A stretch of DNA of 64,000 nt from a virus. Position numbers and translations under genes: made by a program. Below, one piece after another: positions 1 to 9,197 of this stretch (positions are counted from its first letter, which is position 1; the number at the start of each line of letters is the position of its first letter). The notes under the pieces are model-generated. The model had not been told where the DNA came from. It did not search any database and worked only from the letters and a program-made list of their open reading frames with translations. The DNA is taken from positions 1 to 64,000 of IMG/VR virus record IMGVR_UViG_3300008448_000002. The stretch is one strand, 5' to 3'.

Positions 1-2
1 TA

Positions 3-18
3 TATAAATCAATAAATA
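3..18 (+). promoter_or_regulatory. Possible late promoter before first fibre gene
   Basis: AT-rich leader with TATAAATC at 3-10 and AATAAATA at 11-18, each one mismatch from the T4 late motif TATAAATA, about 45-60 nt before the fibre start at 63. Weaker than the other late promoters in the window and possibly chance in such AT-rich DNA. Confidence 0.3.
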
Positions 19-62
19 TAATTATAGAAACATTAATTAAAAGATAGAATAATTATTACCAC

Positions 63-794
63 ATGACAGAAAAATCTTCAATAAAAAATATATTATCAAC
101 CTCACTAGATAAATCCGATACAAAGAGTTTGATTGATGCTGCCGATTTTTTAAGAGGAAGTATTAAACTTAGAGCTTTAAAAGAAGGAAATAATATTACG
201 TTTACGTTAGAAGATGCCGATGGTATAAACGGTACAGATGACAAAGTATTGGTTATTTCGTCTACTGGGGGCGGCGGTTCGAGTATTACTAACGAAATCT
301 CTAATGGTACTACATCTATTGTTATTCCAAATGAAGATTCGGATGTGTTAATTACTGTAAATAACGAGTATTATTGGAACTTTGATACGAATGGACATTT
401 AAGGCTTCCAGGAAAATTATATTACTCAAATCAAGTATCCAACAATGGTTCAAATAGCACTTATTGTCCTTCAAGTCAAGATACTGTTATATATACAAGT
501 ACAAATAGGTACAATCACACGATAAAAGTTTTAGTACAACTAGAAGGTAATGCTGACGGCGGAGGGTGGGATACTCAGAGTTGCGAAATTATAGTAGCAA
601 AGAGTTTTTTAAATAACAACGTAGCATATAGCGTATATGGTATAACACATACAAGTGTCAACCCAATGGCGACATTTACAGCCAGTTGGAATAGTGACAT
701 CAACAGAGTTGAAATAACCTGTTCTCCAACTCAATCAATCAACAGTGGTGTTTACGCTGTTGTATTTGCTACAGAGATAATAACATCAGACTAA
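63..794 (+). CDS. Tail-fibre/appendage protein with shared N-terminal anchor
   Basis: 243 aa. Residues 1-70 closely match the N terminus of the fibre gene at 3562 (both begin M-x-EKSSIKN, followed by SLID and ADFLRG and an acidic EDADG), then a Gly-rich linker at about 72-78 and a different C-terminal domain. This is the usual design of a conserved virion-attachment domain joined to a variable distal part. No enzyme motif is seen. The next fibre gene starts 10 nt after the stop, so the four plus-strand genes probably form one late unit. Start is the first ATG; a clear Shine-Dalgarno is not visible. The fibre role is inferred from the shared domain and neighbours. Confidence 0.6.
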   Translation: MTEKSSIKNILSTSLDKSDTKSLIDAADFLRGSIKLRALKEGNNITFTLEDADGINGTDDKVLVISSTGGGGSSITNEISNGTTSIVIPNEDSDVLITVNNEYYWNFDTNGHLRLPGKLYYSNQVSNNGSNSTYCPSSQDTVIYTSTNRYNHTIKVLVQLEGNADGGGWDTQSCEIIVAKSFLNNNVAYSVYGITHTSVNPMATFTASWNSDINRVEITCSPTQSINSGVYAVVFATEIITSD

Positions 795-804
795 GGAATT
801 AATA

Positions 805-3498
805 ATGACACAAGCCCCATTTACTGTACCAAATACAGGATTAAAAATTGATAATACAACAATAGTATCAGACAATAACGAAATTATCATTAATACTGTT
901 AATGGAAATCAACAACCTGATACTACATGGGAATTAAGAAATAATGGGTCAATAGTATTTCCTGATTCAACAGTACAACTAACGGCATATCCTGGTTTAA
1001 GAAGTTCAGGATGGGCATTACAGTATGGAAGTAATACCCTAAGTAATGAAATTACAACCAATACATTTGATTCTACATTTAAGGACGAATCAAATAATAT
1101 TTACTTTTTTGGAAGTACAAAAGATGAATTAGATGGAACAACGCGCCCCTTAATTGTTAAAGTAGATAACGATGGTTCAGTTTTATGGTCTACTATTATT
1201 ACAGATTATGTTGGTATTGCGTGTGGTGGACATATAGTAAACGGTGAAGGAAGTTATATTGTATTATATGTTTCCGATGTAACAGATAACCAAAAAACGA
1301 GATTATTGAATTACTTAATTGATATAGATTCGGGGCAATCACTCAACTCTGCTTCTTCTTTTACATCAACTAATTCCGCAGTTGGTATTAATATACAGGA
1401 TACATGGGCGTTTAGTCCTTCTGGGACTGTTGCTATTGGTTGGTCGGGATTTACTACTAATGATAGTAGAACAGTCAATTTAATAATAATGTCTGACCCT
1501 GCTCCAAGTATTGATACATTTAGTGTATTAAAAACTGATGTTCCAGGATTAAACTTGGATAGTTATCAATCATCTTATATTGATACAACAAATGTTATAA
1601 CGGGGTTTACAGACAACGAAACATACTGGACTATTACCACAGAAAATGCCTTGATAGATTTTACAACTGGTTCACATACTGTAACGATATCACAAAGTAG
1701 TAATGCCACAATTTCTATACAATCTTTTGGCGGAAATATATGGAAATCAATAGGAAGAGCAGGAAACACTTTTGAATATTATAGAAGTACGGCATTAGAT
1801 ACATTGAATGGTTATGTATATGCGGTTGGATATGACAATGATGGGGGTAGTATTGTTTCATCATTTAACACTGATTTAACTGTAAATTGGCACAAAAATA
1901 TAAACTTTGGTTTAAGTTCGTTATTATTAACGGGTGTAGTTACGGACTATTTGGGAAATATATATGTTGTTGGAGATAACGATAGCGGCGGAGGAGTAAT
2001 AACTAAATTAACCAGTGCTGGAAACGTAGTATGGCAAACAAAATTAGACAGTACATCGCAACCGTGGGGGTCATCATATTATAATATAGCAATAAATTCC
2101 AATAATGATATAATAGTGGCGGCGGGAAACTATGGGAGTATTAGTTCACAGGGAGGTGATATATTTCTCGTTAAACTTAATATTGATGGTTCTATTATTT
2201 GGCAAAGAAGTATCGGCACAACATTTGATGATGTGGCAGGGGGTCAATCAAATATTCTTGGATTAAATAATACTGCCACGAGATTTTTAAGTATTGATAG
2301 TGATAATTTTTACTTGGCACTTGCCACAAATTTTAATGGTTCTATATCTAATGCCACTGCTATTAAATTGCCTATTAATGGGAATGGATTGGGATATTGG
2401 GGTGATACTTATAATTTATGGTTATATAAGGTAGAATCATGGCAAGTTACTACAGTTGATGTAAGTGCGGATGCCACCGCAATAACAAATTTAATTGTAT
2501 CCGATTTAAATTATACCGTTGATAGTATAACACCAACTATACAGCAACCAACAATCCCAACAAAATTATCAATCCTCGGTGATAGTAATATTAATACAGG
2601 AAACGTAACCTTCAATGGTGATTTAATAAGTGTAGATGGAAATAATGGAAATTATCCGATACTAATTAATAAAGCGGGAACTAATGGTGGTGGACCAGAA
2701 TTAGATTTTGAATCGGAAACACTTAGTCATGCTGCTTGGTTAAATGGAGTAGATGGATTTAGAATAAGCCTAAACAAACAAGATTCAAATATATTAAAAG
2801 ACTGGGCATTTACACCAGATGGTACGTTGACGCTACCATCGGGCGGCATAATATCAGAGGGCACAGCTACAGGTGCGCTTGGTAGCCAATTACAAACAGT
2901 TGAAATAACACCCAATGGGGGAGGAAGCGCAACTCAAAAATTAGTAATTTACCCAACAGCGGCAGAAGGAAATCATATACATTTAACTTCTGGTGATTTA
3001 ACAGCAACGGATATTTTCTTAGGAAATGATGCCCAATATATAAGAACTACAACAGATGGTGGAATGGTAATTGGCACTAATGTCATTGACCCAACAAGTT
3101 CATCAAGTGGTAATCAATGGGATTTTTCTGTTAATGGAAGTACAAAATTACCAGGTTCTTTAATAAAAAGCACTATAACCAATACTAATAGTAGTGGCGA
3201 CCCTGTATATCCAACACCGATTGATTTAACTAAAAGTGTAAATAAACTATCAACTGGTTATTATACATTAGCAGATGGAGTAGAGGGGCAGATACTATAT
3301 CTAGTACCACAAACTTTAACTACATACAATTCAACTATAATTACAGTTGCCAATGCCAGAATATTGAACAATAGCGGAGCAACAACGGCAACTGTTTATA
3401 CAAACATCGTTTATGTACCATTTGATTCAGTACACAATATAACAACGATGATATTCACTGATGGAGCATGGCAATCAAATAGTGGAGTATGGGATTAA
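805..3498 (+). CDS. Large tail-fibre protein with beta-propeller-like repeats
   Basis: 897 aa. The central part (about 90-500) repeats short strand patterns of the type DGSVLWSTII, AGNVVWQTKL and DGSIIWQRSI with intervening IYVVGDN-like segments, as in secreted beta-propeller (SBBP/PQQ-like) repeats. The N terminus has an LRNNGSIVFPD-type fibre strand motif that recurs near 760. The C-terminal about 130 residues look like a separate tip domain. An AAGGA Shine-Dalgarno lies just before the ATG. No catalytic residues are recognised. Its position between the anchor-domain fibre genes argues for an adhesin role. Propeller assignment is by repeat pattern only. Confidence 0.6.
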   Translation: MTQAPFTVPNTGLKIDNTTIVSDNNEIIINTVNGNQQPDTTWELRNNGSIVFPDSTVQLTAYPGLRSSGWALQYGSNTLSNEITTNTFDSTFKDESNNIYFFGSTKDELDGTTRPLIVKVDNDGSVLWSTIITDYVGIACGGHIVNGEGSYIVLYVSDVTDNQKTRLLNYLIDIDSGQSLNSASSFTSTNSAVGINIQDTWAFSPSGTVAIGWSGFTTNDSRTVNLIIMSDPAPSIDTFSVLKTDVPGLNLDSYQSSYIDTTNVITGFTDNETYWTITTENALIDFTTGSHTVTISQSSNATISIQSFGGNIWKSIGRAGNTFEYYRSTALDTLNGYVYAVGYDNDGGSIVSSFNTDLTVNWHKNINFGLSSLLLTGVVTDYLGNIYVVGDNDSGGGVITKLTSAGNVVWQTKLDSTSQPWGSSYYNIAINSNNDIIVAAGNYGSISSQGGDIFLVKLNIDGSIIWQRSIGTTFDDVAGGQSNILGLNNTATRFLSIDSDNFYLALATNFNGSISNATAIKLPINGNGLGYWGDTYNLWLYKVESWQVTTVDVSADATAITNLIVSDLNYTVDSITPTIQQPTIPTKLSILGDSNINTGNVTFNGDLISVDGNNGNYPILINKAGTNGGGPELDFESETLSHAAWLNGVDGFRISLNKQDSNILKDWAFTPDGTLTLPSGGIISEGTATGALGSQLQTVEITPNGGGSATQKLVIYPTAAEGNHIHLTSGDLTATDIFLGNDAQYIRTTTDGGMVIGTNVIDPTSSSSGNQWDFSVNGSTKLPGSLIKSTITNTNSSGDPVYPTPIDLTKSVNKLSTGYYTLADGVEGQILYLVPQTLTTYNSTIITVANARILNNSGATTATVYTNIVYVPFDSVHNITTMIFTDGAWQSNSGVWD

Positions 3499-3530
3499 TT
3501 AAATATATTCTTATTTTTAATAAATAACTA

Positions 3531-3538
3531 TATAAATA
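3531..3538 (+). promoter_or_regulatory. Late promoter TATAAATA
   Basis: Exact T4-type late motif followed by TAGTTTACAGGAAA, which supplies an AGGAA ribosome site before the fibre start at 3562. Confidence 0.75.
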
Positions 3539-3561
3539 TAGTTTACAGGAAATAATTAAAA

Positions 3562-4932
3562 ATGGTCGAAAAATCATCTATTAAAAACGTATTAACCACA
3601 TCACCAGATAGAAGTGATAGAAAAAGTTTGATTGATGATGCCGATTTCCTTCGGGGAATTATTAAACTCCGTGCCTTAAGAGCTGGCACTAATATAACTT
3701 TGGCACTAGAAGATGCCGATGGCATCGGTGGAACAGATGGCAATGTATTAGTAATTTCTTCATCAGGAAGCGGTGGTGGAGGCGGAGGAAGTACATCTCT
3801 GGGCGGTGATTTATCTGGTACAACAGATGCGGCAACTGTTATAAAAATTAACGGTGTTACCCCTGCTGCTGTTGCTACAACAGGTAGCTATGCTGATTTG
3901 ACTAATAAACCAACAACAAGTACATTAACTAACGATGCTAATTTTATCACAAGTGCCCAAGCCCCTGTACAATCTGTTGCTGGAAGAGTTGGGGTTATCG
4001 TTCTTGCCAAAGCCGATGTTGGATTAGGAAACGTAGATAATACAGCCGATACAGCAAAGCCAATTAGTACGGCTGTCTCTACTGCTTTATCAGGTAAAGA
4101 AAACTCTATCACTGCTGGGTCAACTAGTCAATATTGGAGAGGTGATAAAACTTGGCAAACATTGGCAACTGTAGGCACAACAGGTAGTTACAATGATTTG
4201 ACCAATAAACCAACAACAAGTACATTAACTAATGATGCCAACTTTATTACAAGTGCTGGAGCACCTGTACAGTCTGTTGCTGGAAGAACGGGGGCAATTA
4301 CACTAGTAAAAGCGGATGTTGGCTTAGGAAACGTAGACAATACAAGTGATGCGAATAAACCTGTTAGTACTGCGACTGCGACTGCTTTATCTGGTAAAGA
4401 AAATACGATTACTCCTGGTACAACAGGTCAATATTTCAGAGGAGATAAAACCTTTCAAACTTTGGCAACCGTTGGTACAACAGGAAGTTACACGGATTTA
4501 ACCAATAAACCAACACCCGTAAGTTCAACCAATACTGCCATAGCAAAATATAGTGGTACAGGTGGAAACCTACAAGATAGTGGTGTATTAATTGATTCCA
4601 ACAATGCTATTTCTGGTTTTAGAGGAAACTTCAATGACCAAACTGGTACAATATACACTATTGCCGCTAATGATTGCGGTAAAATGGTTACATTGTCAAA
4701 TGCCTCGGCAATAACGGTAACTGTTCCTAATAGTTTACCAAAAGGATTTAACTGTCTTTTATTACAACTAGGAGTTGGTCAGGTTACATTTACTCAAGAA
4801 GTTGGTGGAACACTCGTAAATAGACAATCACAATTCAAAACAACAGGTCAATACTCTGTTGTTAGTTTACTAACAGTATCAAACTCAGGTACTAATGGCG
4901 TAAATTTGATACAAGGCGATACAACAACATAA
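3562..4932 (+). CDS. Repetitive tail-fibre protein, second copy of the anchor domain
   Basis: 456 aa. Residues 1-70 are the paralogue of the N terminus of the gene at 63. After a poly-Gly linker (about 72-80) come 100-residue repeats with the common phage-fibre words SYADLTNKP, ANFITSA, VQSVAGR, ADVGLGNVDNT and YWRGDKTWQTL, then a beta-rich C-terminal tip domain from about 340. Such repeats are typical of trimeric tail-fibre shafts. The gene has its own late promoter and ribosome site. Together with the gene at 63 it shows that one anchor domain has been reused for two different distal parts. Confidence 0.75.
   Translation: MVEKSSIKNVLTTSPDRSDRKSLIDDADFLRGIIKLRALRAGTNITLALEDADGIGGTDGNVLVISSSGSGGGGGGSTSLGGDLSGTTDAATVIKINGVTPAAVATTGSYADLTNKPTTSTLTNDANFITSAQAPVQSVAGRVGVIVLAKADVGLGNVDNTADTAKPISTAVSTALSGKENSITAGSTSQYWRGDKTWQTLATVGTTGSYNDLTNKPTTSTLTNDANFITSAGAPVQSVAGRTGAITLVKADVGLGNVDNTSDANKPVSTATATALSGKENTITPGTTGQYFRGDKTFQTLATVGTTGSYTDLTNKPTPVSSTNTAIAKYSGTGGNLQDSGVLIDSNNAISGFRGNFNDQTGTIYTIAANDCGKMVTLSNASAITVTVPNSLPKGFNCLLLQLGVGQVTFTQEVGGTLVNRQSQFKTTGQYSVVSLLTVSNSGTNGVNLIQGDTTT
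3878..4500 (+). repeat. Tandem 300-nt fibre shaft repeat
   Basis: The segment coding for TGSYxDLTNKP recurs at about 3878, 4178 and 4478, a period of exactly 300 nt (100 codons), with diverged third positions. It is a coding repeat of the fibre shaft, giving two full units and the start of a third. Confidence 0.8.
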
Positions 4933-4947
4933 TAAAGGTTAATAATA

Positions 4948-7524
4948 ATGATTCCCCTAATATCATCTGGATTTATCAATACATTATCCGCACCAATACC
5001 AAATGGTTCTTCGACAGTAGTTGCTAGAGGTTCTAATTATTTTAATGGTACAACGGATTATTATTCCGTTGCTGATGCCGCAAATCTTGATTATCCTAAT
5101 GCTGATTGGGCTGTTTGTGCTCTTGTTAAAATTACTAGACTACATGCTTCCTTAACGCAACACATTTTCAACCACGGCAACACAGGGGGCGCACAAAACG
5201 CACGGCTATATTTAGCGAATGGTGTTTTAACAGGTGTTCATCGGAATGCCACTGGTTCAACAACAGTCACAGGGGCAACACTTGTGGCAAACAACGTGAA
5301 CGGCTGGTTTATCGTGGGTATGCGGCGAAATGGGACAAACTTAGAAGCCTTCTCGTGTCCTGTTGGTGGTTCTGTAACTGTTGGGACACCTGTTGCTATC
5401 AATACCCCTGCCGCCGTCACTCCTTCGGGTAACTTTTTCATCGGTTGTAGATATGACCAAGCTGTTAATAACTTCTTTAATAACCACATGAGTTATTTGT
5501 TTAAACTTGATGCGACTTTGACTAATGCCGATATTAACAACTTAGCTGCTGGTCAAGATATTATAACGGATTTAGCAAAATCTCCGACTCTTTATTCTAA
5601 ATTTGATATATCTGCTTCTACAATTACCGATAGCGGAACAGGTTCAAATACAATTACACGCTTTGGTACACCACAAGCAAGAGGCGGTTATGCTTTCACT
5701 GGTGTTCCTATTGCTATTAATACTTCCACCCATGGCGTTGATACCGTTTACGCAAAAGTATTCCAACGTGCGGCTGGTACAACAAGCAAAACAGTATCTT
5801 TTACAGGTACTTATACTGGTTCACCAACAGGTATAGAAGCAAGAGTTATTAACAGCACTGGTTCACAGGTTGTTGGATGGACAAGAGGTTCAACACCAAC
5901 AATGGGTACATGGAGCGTAACACTTCCTAATATCGCACAAGGTGGACAATATGCGCTAGAAGTAAGACATGTCAATAATACTGCCAATATACAGCGTACA
6001 CAATTGCCGTGGGGTGTGGGGATTATCTTTATCAGTGCTGGGGAAAGTTTGGAAGACCAACGAAGTGTTGGGGCTTCTGGTACTGCTGGCACAGATTTTA
6101 CAGCAACAAATGATACGATTAGTGCTTGGCAACAATCATCTGGAACATATAAAGATTTAAGAGCACCATCTCCTTCGTGTCTAGTTTTACACAGTTTAAC
6201 ACGACTATCAATAGCACTGGGTTTACCAATTGCCCACTATAACGGAGCAACTAGCGGCACAACCTTATTGCCCAATAGCGGTAATACATGGAGTGTTTCT
6301 GGTTCTACTGTTCATACTACTTTCGCAAGCGCATTGAATAATGCTGGAGGTGATGCGGAAATTATATCTATAAGATTAGGGACTAACGATAGCAATAACG
6401 CTACAAAAAGAACAGAATCAGAATGGGCTACTCAATTTCCTACAATGATTTCTTTATTGAGAGCAAATTTCTCAAGAACAGCGGGACAGCTTCCTGTATT
6501 TGCTTCTGAAACATGTACTAATGATGTTGCTTCATCACCTAATGATAGTAACTATAGAGATGTTAGAAACGCACAACAGAATACTATTCCTACTATAACA
6601 AACTGTTATACACAGGGTGCTTCACATTCATTAACACACGATGATGATTTACACCCTTCTAGTTCCGTAACAGGTTACTGGAGGTTTGAGAAGATGTTTG
6701 CTCAAACTGTACTAAATTATATAGATAATACAACCTACCCAACGGGATTAAAAGGGGCAGAACCCACGGGCGCAGTAATCAACGGAAGTACAATTGATAT
6801 TAGTTATACTCTTAACAATGGTACTACATTACAAGGATTAACTGGTGCGACAGGACTAACAGGATTTGTTGTGTATGGTGCTGCCCAAAGTATGACGGCT
6901 GTTAAAACAACAGTAACAATATCCTCAATAACTCGCTCTGGAAGCGTTGCCACAGTAACTACAAGTGGTTCACATGGATTAGTTGTTGGTCAACCCGTAT
7001 TCATCACAGGCGCGGGAGGAAGCTATTACAACGGTCAAAAAATTGTTGCTAGTACCCCTACGGCAACTACCTTCACATACGCTATAAGCACACTGGCAAC
7101 AACACCTGCTACTGGTGCTACATTAAGGGCGGCATATGCTACTGTAACTTCTACATCACACGGATTAACTACTAATGATAAGATAGGTATTTTCGGGGCA
7201 ACTACAAATGAATATAATATGGTAGATGCCACTGTTTACGTTGTTGATGCGAATACATTTATTTATGGAGTACATAATCAGGCGGCAACTCCCGCCACAG
7301 GAACTATTACTTTCAAAAAACATATACCAATTACAACAACTGCTATACCTGCGGAAACTATGGTGAGATTAACCCCATCTAGTACACCACAAACAGGTTG
7401 GCAAGTTGATTATGTTGGTGGACAAAATCCTGTTATCACAAACATGTTGTATACAAATGCTTCTGTTATTGGTGATACTGCTGGAGTACCTGCTAGAGCA
7501 TGGCAAGCACCGTATACATTATAA
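4948..7524 (+). CDS. Tail fibre/spike with SGNH carbohydrate-esterase domain
   Basis: 858 aa. The N-terminal 230 residues resemble a LamG/concanavalin-like jelly roll. From about 355 to 575 there is an SGNH-hydrolase layout: ISAGESLED near 365 (block I, putative nucleophile Ser), RLGTNDSN near 477 (block III, GxND) and DDLHPS near 567 (block V, catalytic Asp/His). This fits the sialate-O-acetylesterase-like carbohydrate-esterase families, which remove acetyl groups from surface glycans. The C-terminal 270 residues are repetitive beta-domains. Probably a receptor-trimming fibre acting on O-acetylated polysaccharide. The gene converges with the minus-strand gene at 7519, stops overlapping by 6 nt. 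The esterase call is from motif order; the substrate is unknown. Confidence 0.65.
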   Translation: MIPLISSGFINTLSAPIPNGSSTVVARGSNYFNGTTDYYSVADAANLDYPNADWAVCALVKITRLHASLTQHIFNHGNTGGAQNARLYLANGVLTGVHRNATGSTTVTGATLVANNVNGWFIVGMRRNGTNLEAFSCPVGGSVTVGTPVAINTPAAVTPSGNFFIGCRYDQAVNNFFNNHMSYLFKLDATLTNADINNLAAGQDIITDLAKSPTLYSKFDISASTITDSGTGSNTITRFGTPQARGGYAFTGVPIAINTSTHGVDTVYAKVFQRAAGTTSKTVSFTGTYTGSPTGIEARVINSTGSQVVGWTRGSTPTMGTWSVTLPNIAQGGQYALEVRHVNNTANIQRTQLPWGVGIIFISAGESLEDQRSVGASGTAGTDFTATNDTISAWQQSSGTYKDLRAPSPSCLVLHSLTRLSIALGLPIAHYNGATSGTTLLPNSGNTWSVSGSTVHTTFASALNNAGGDAEIISIRLGTNDSNNATKRTESEWATQFPTMISLLRANFSRTAGQLPVFASETCTNDVASSPNDSNYRDVRNAQQNTIPTITNCYTQGASHSLTHDDDLHPSSSVTGYWRFEKMFAQTVLNYIDNTTYPTGLKGAEPTGAVINGSTIDISYTLNNGTTLQGLTGATGLTGFVVYGAAQSMTAVKTTVTISSITRSGSVATVTTSGSHGLVVGQPVFITGAGGSYYNGQKIVASTPTATTFTYAISTLATTPATGATLRAAYATVTSTSHGLTTNDKIGIFGATTNEYNMVDATVYVVDANTFIYGVHNQAATPATGTITFKKHIPITTTAIPAETMVRLTPSSTPQTGWQVDYVGGQNPVITNMLYTNASVIGDTAGVPARAWQAPYTL

Positions 7525-7941
7525 TTTACTTTTTAGTAATCCGTCTGTTTCAAGATAACCTTGAATGCGTGAACAAATATCTGTAACATTAGTCATACCT
7601 ACTCCGTCACAACCATCAAATGCTATCAAGAGTGCTGCCCGAATCATGCTAAACAAATTGTCATCTAAATGTCTGTCCGAATCTCTATCACCACTAAAGT
7701 TATAATCGGTAAGAAAATGATGACTATGATAAATAAAAGCCTCAATTTTCTTATATTCTTCATCATTGAGTTTGGGAACTTTACAATAATAGTTTGGAAC
7801 TTCGCAATTATGTTTGATAATATTTCTCGGAGAAATAGCCTTATTATACTTTTCTTCCAAGATATTATAGTCTTTTGACAATTTATCGAGTTGGTTTGTC
7901 AAGTTTTTTACTACTTCCAACATGTTATTATCTATCGTCAT
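7519..7941 (-). CDS. Hypothetical protein, N-terminal coiled coil
   Basis: 140 aa. Residues 5-40 form a heptad-like coiled coil (VVKNLTNQLDKLSKD). The rest is a small helical domain containing HSHHF, DRDSDRH and a Cys near the C terminus. I do not recognise the family. First gene of a cluster of short minus-strand genes. The ATG is preceded by AAAGA. Confidence 0.6.
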   Translation of the reverse strand: MTIDNNMLEVVKNLTNQLDKLSKDYNILEEKYNKAISPRNIIKHNCEVPNYYCKVPKLNDEEYKKIEAFIYHSHHFLTDYNFSGDRDSDRHLDDNLFSMIRAALLIAFDGCDGVGMTNVTDICSRIQGYLETDGLLKSKL

Positions 7942-7957
7942 ATAAAATCTTTCTTTA

Positions 7958-8143
7958 TTACTTTTTTGTATTAGAAGGATGTTTACCCTCTTCTTTTGTC
8001 TGTAAATCGGGTAATATCGTTCCCGTAATATACGAGTTTACATCATTAATATTTTTACAGTAAAACTCATTATCACTACCATATTGCCCATCACTAACAA
8101 TATATCCATTTTTTATTTGTTTTATTGTGATACTGAACTTCAT
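7958..8143 (-). CDS. Small hypothetical protein
   Basis: 61 aa starting MKFSITIKQIKNGYIV. The open frame reaches 8179, but the ATG at 8143 has an AGGAAG ribosome site seven bases upstream and is chosen. N-terminal beta-strand-rich sequence, charged Lys-rich tail. Function unknown. Confidence 0.55.
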   Translation of the reverse strand: MKFSITIKQIKNGYIVSDGQYGSDNEFYCKNINDVNSYITGTILPDLQTKEEGKHPSNTKK

Positions 8144-8159
8144 GTTACTTCTTCCTATA

Positions 8160-8324
8160 CTATTCGTTGATAATAGCATTATTCTTTTTCTCTACATCTT
8201 CAACGGTAGTATGTTTTTGTTTGTTTTTATTGAACCAAGATAATTTCTTATATTGGTCGCCAGTTGCCTCAAATGCTTTTAGAAAAGCATTATAAGCGGC
8301 TTGATATAATTTTTCGTAATTCAT
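8160..8324 (-). CDS. Small hypothetical protein (54 aa)
   Basis: 54 codons starting MNYEKLYQAAYNAF, helical and Lys/Asn-rich. AAAGGA lies upstream of the ATG and the gene sits neatly between its neighbours on the same strand. Too short for family recognition. Confidence 0.5.
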   Translation of the reverse strand: MNYEKLYQAAYNAFLKAFEATGDQYKKLSWFNKNKQKHTTVEDVEKKNNAIINE

Positions 8325-8339
8325 GGTATTATTCCTTTA

Positions 8340-8450
8340 TTAAATAAATAGTTTGAAAATGTTGGCAGTAAACATAAGAGTACAAATAATTATAATAACA
8401 GCCAATAACGTACCGTTTACTTCTGAACCGTCATCAAGATTGTCATTCAT
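8340..8450 (-). CDS. Tiny single-pass membrane peptide (36 aa)
   Basis: Starts MNDNLDDGSEVNG, then a hydrophobic stretch of about 20 residues (LLAVIIIICTLMF...) ending FKLFI. A good GGAG ribosome site precedes the ATG. It looks like an acidic short head plus one membrane helix. It could be a phage inner-membrane effector or holin-related peptide; no homologue is recognised. Confidence 0.5.
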   Translation of the reverse strand: MNDNLDDGSEVNGTLLAVIIIICTLMFTANIFKLFI

Positions 8451-8460
8451 AATATTCTCC

Positions 8461-8676
8461 TCATTTATTATAGTTATTAAACACTTTTATTGGATTAAAG
8501 ACATCAAAAATAGCAGTAGAAGGCGATTCAACTTGTGTTAAGTTTAAACCAGAAAACATCGCCTTCTGTATTTGTATAAACTCTTCCGCCGATACCTCTG
8601 TTGAGATTTCAATATAATCTTTTGTAAGATATGGTTCTAAAGTTTTCAAAACTGGTACTTTTACTGTATAAATCAT
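8461..8676 (-). CDS. Small hypothetical protein
   Basis: 71 aa, MIYTVKVPVLKTLEPYL start, GGAAAA ribosome site. Alternating hydrophobic N terminus suggests a beta-hairpin followed by a helix. Unknown function; co-directional with the genes at 8687 and 8340. Confidence 0.55.
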   Translation of the reverse strand: MIYTVKVPVLKTLEPYLTKDYIEISTEVSAEEFIQIQKAMFSGLNLTQVESPSTAIFDVFNPIKVFNNYNK

Positions 8677-8686
8677 TTTATTTTTC

Positions 8687-9118
8687 CTATTTACTATGTT
8701 CTTTTACTAAAGTATCCATTCCACCTCTTGTAGCGTCATCATATCCTTCTGGTGATTCTGGTTCGTCATATTCTTTAATTTCTGGTGTATTATTTGTTCC
8801 TTGTACAATAACAGTAGGTAGTTTTTCTTTCTGTACAATATTAGGAGAAAAATATTCTACTACTTTGTCAAATTGTTCAGTACCTTTGCTAATAACAGTT
8901 ATTCCTTTATTGTATAAATTCTTGCTTCCTACCGAAATCCAACCCATCAATACCGTTCCAATAACTAAAACGGATAATAGTGTCATCAATGATGTGGAAA
9001 CCAACATTAGAACTCTTGTTCCCCATGACCACTTGTGTTTTACAACAACTCGTGTGTCAAAAGAATCACGATTCTTTCTAAAAATATTCTGTAGTTTTTC
9101 TTTTACGTTATCAAACAT
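8687..9118 (-). CDS. Membrane protein with one central TM segment
   Basis: 143 aa. Basic N terminus (about 1-32), one strongly hydrophobic segment at about 34-60 (RVLMLVSTSLMTLL, then VLVIGTVLMGW), then an acidic C-terminal part rich in Pro/Glu. The topology suggests a short cytoplasmic basic head and an exported tail, or the reverse. It is the first gene behind the sigma70-type promoter at 9155-9182, so probably early. Function unknown. Confidence 0.6.
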   Translation of the reverse strand: MFDNVKEKLQNIFRKNRDSFDTRVVVKHKWSWGTRVLMLVSTSLMTLLSVLVIGTVLMGWISVGSKNLYNKGITVISKGTEQFDKVVEYFSPNIVQKEKLPTVIVQGTNNTPEIKEYDEPESPEGYDDATRGGMDTLVKEHSK

Positions 9119-9154
9119 TGTATTATCCCTTTATAGATAATTGTTAATAACTAC

Positions 9155-9182
9155 ACAATACACGAAAAAATACGTTTGTCAA
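9155..9182 (-). promoter_or_regulatory. Sigma70-type early promoter
   Basis: On the minus strand TTGACA (9182-9177), 16-nt spacer, TATTGT (9160-9155), about 36 nt before the start at 9118. It would drive the small-gene cluster running down to 7519. Confidence 0.55.
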
Positions 9183-9197
9183 TAGTTATTTTTTATT

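Noticed and set aside
805-3498. PQQ-dependent dehydrogenase
   Set aside because: Only the propeller-like strand repeats are similar; no signal peptide, cofactor or catalytic residues, and the context is tail fibres.
3878-4500. CRISPR-like or transposon-like direct repeats
   Set aside because: The 300-nt period is in frame and encodes fibre shaft repeats with synonymous divergence; no spacer structure or inverted ends.
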